A DNA stretch of 64,000 nt from NCBI GenBank assembly GCA_036502625.1, contig DASXYG010000112.1:1-64000 (forward strand), given 5' to 3'. The notes under the pieces were generated by a model that did no database searches, was not told the origin of the DNA, and saw nothing but the letters and a program-made list of their open reading frames with translations. This stretch comes from DASXYG01 sp036502625. Lineage in GTDB: Bacteria; Actinomycetota; Actinomycetes; Streptosporangiales; Streptosporangiaceae. Below, in pieces: positions 62,767 through 64,000 of the stretch (positions are counted from its first letter, which is position 1; every line of letters begins with the position of its first letter). Both the position numbers and the translations under genes were made by a program.

Positions 62767-64000
62767 TCAGTGCTCCTGCGTGAGGAACGAGAGGAGGTCC
62801 TGGCGGGTGATCACGCCGGTGGGCTTGCCGTCCTCGATGACCACGGTGGCGTCGGCCTTCTCCAGGGCGCTGACCGCGGCGCTCACCGGCTCGCCCGCGC
62901 CGACCGTCGGGAGGTTCGGCGACATGTGCGTCTCCACCGGGTCGTCCGGGCGGGCCTGGCCGCGGTAGAGCGTGGCCAGGAGGTCGCGCTCGACGATCGA
63001 CCCGGCGAGCTCGGCCAGCATGACCGGCGGCTCCTCGCGGACGACGGGCAACTGCGAGACGCCGTACTCCCGGAGGATCGCGATCGCCGTCTCGACCGTT
63101 TCGTACGGGTGGACGTGCACGAACTGCGGGAGGTCGCGGTCCTCCTGGCGCAGCGACAGGGACGTCTTCGCGGCCAGGACGTCGCGCACACGGGCCTCGG
63201 CGCCCTCGTCGAGGAAGCCGTAGTCGGCCATCCAGTCGTCGCTGAAGATCTTGGAGAGGTAGCCGCGGCCGCCGTCGGGCAGCAGCACCACGATGACGTC
63301 GTCGGGCCCGGCGCGGCGCGCGACGTCGAGCGCGGCCACCATGGCCAGCCCGCACGACCCGCCGACCAGCAGCGCCTCCTCGCGCGCCAGCCGCCGCGTC
63401 ATGAGGAAGGAGTCCTTGTCGGACACCGGGATGATCTCGTCGCAGATGGTGGTGTCGTACGTCTGCGGCCAGATGTCCTCCCCGACGCCCTCGACGAGGT
63501 AGGGGCGGCCGCTGCCGCCGGAGTAGACCGAGCCCTCGGGGTCGGCGCCGACCACCTGGACACGGCCGCCGGAGACGTCCTTGAGGTAGCGGCCGGTGCC
63601 GGAGATGGTGCCGCCGGTGCCGATGCCGGCCACGAAGTGGGTCACCCGGCCGTCGGTCTGGTCCCAGATCTCCGGGCCGGTGGAGTGGTAGTGCGACGCC
63701 GGGTTCTCCGGGTTGGTGTACTGGTCGGGCTTCCAGGCGCCCTCGATCTCCCGCGCCAGCCGGTCGGAGACGGCGTAGTACGACTCGGGGTGGTCCGGCG
63801 CGACGCTCGGGCACACGACGACCTCGGCGCCGTACGCCCGGAGCACGGCGATCTTGTCGCTCGCCACCTTGTCGGGGCAGACGAAGACGCAGCGGTAGCC
63901 GCGGTCGATCGCCGCGATGGCCAGCCCGACGCCGGTGTTGCCCGAGGTGGGCTCCACGATCGTGCCTCCGGGGCGCAGCTCGCCGGACTTCTCGGCGGCC
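62767..64000 (-). CDS. cbs: Cystathionine beta-synthase (partial, 5' end outside window)
   Basis: The frame runs off the window at 64000, so the N-terminal part with the PLP Lys is missing. Visible parts are EPTSGNTGVGLA, the PLP phosphate site GGTISGTGRYLKD, GGSCGLAMVAAL, and a C-terminal CBS-domain pair starting near QFVHVHPYETVETAIAIL that could bind SAM or AMP. It condenses serine (or O-acetylserine) and homocysteine. It lies 54 bp upstream of metB in the same direction, a two-gene sulfur amino acid operon. Confidence 0.92.
   Translation of the reverse strand, partial: AAEKSGELRPGGTIVEPTSGNTGVGLAIAAIDRGYRCVFVCPDKVASDKIAVLRAYGAEVVVCPSVAPDHPESYYAVSDRLAREIEGAWKPDQYTNPENPASHYHSTGPEIWDQTDGRVTHFVAGIGTGGTISGTGRYLKDVSGGRVQVVGADPEGSVYSGGSGRPYLVEGVGEDIWPQTYDTTICDEIIPVSDKDSFLMTRRLAREEALLVGGSCGLAMVAALDVARRAGPDDVIVVLLPDGGRGYLSKIFSDDWMADYGFLDEGAEARVRDVLAAKTSLSLRQEDRDLPQFVHVHPYETVETAIAILREYGVSQLPVVREEPPVMLAELAGSIVERDLLATLYRGQARPDDPVETHMSPNLPTVGAGEPVSAAVSALEKADATVVIEDGKPTGVITRQDLLSFLTQEH

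Overview
The window is very GC-rich (third codon positions almost all G or C), uses many GTG and TTG starts, has tightly overlapping genes and carries actinobacterial core gene orders: glmU-prs-rplY-pth, and mfd-surA-like-mazG followed by eno-divIC-DUF501-ppx. It is a chromosomal segment of an actinomycete (Actinomycetota). Content and codon style fit a sporulating, Streptomyces- or Thermomonospora-like group, but the genus cannot be fixed from sequence alone.

Layout. 1-9,420: end of a repeat-rich acidic protein, an ABC-F ATPase, a MarR regulator beside three overlapping genes for small exported proteins plus a membrane protein, a TamR/tam pair (trans-aconitate methyltransferase), and a fatty-acid desaturase with a TetR regulator. 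9,608-13,784: tRNA-Gln, glmU, prs, rplY (L25/CTC), pth. 14,118-37,741: a large accessory locus. 37,911-43,249: mfd, a SurA-like lipoprotein, mazG. 43,259-50,540: gene relics, an MpaB-type oxygenase, a DMSO-reductase-family molybdoenzyme, an orphan binding lipoprotein, and a sulfonate/nitrate-type ABC importer. 50,731-57,874: eno, divIC, DUF501, ppx, a family-5 uracil-DNA glycosylase, NDH-2 and a CFA-synthase-like methyltransferase. 58,096-64,000: an atypical tRNA-like gene, a long LPxTG-anchored DUF3344 protein, a STAS protein, metB and a truncated cbs.

The accessory locus is the main interest. It reads as a complete machine for making and sulfating an extracellular polysaccharide. It has a priming glycosyl-phosphate transferase, an Alg14-like PssD, a fused PssE-GT2 glycosyltransferase, Wzx and Wzy, a Wzc-like protein whose P-loop is broken, two GH26-like exported proteins, two different sulfotransferases and an APH-like kinase. 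It also holds its own PAPS supply: CysD and CysN, an APS kinase carrying a degenerate ATP-sulfurylase domain, CysQ for PAP removal, and a TauE-type anion exporter. Genes overlap by 1-4 bases in a chain, which indicates operons. Four genes of the locus carry a TTA codon and I saw none elsewhere by eye, suggesting developmental (bldA-type) control. A toxin-antitoxin pair sits between the two arms.

Sulfur handling recurs across the window (PAPS genes, sulfotransferases, TauE, SsuABC-like importer, S-oxide-reductase-like enzyme, MetB, CBS). Several regulatory dyads are directly visible: two TamR-like sites, tandem dyads before the desaturase, an operator inside the toxin-antitoxin promoter, a perfect CRP-type site before NDH-2, and an AT-rich dyad between the zinc-ribbon gene and mfd. 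All function calls are from motifs read by eye; no database search was run.
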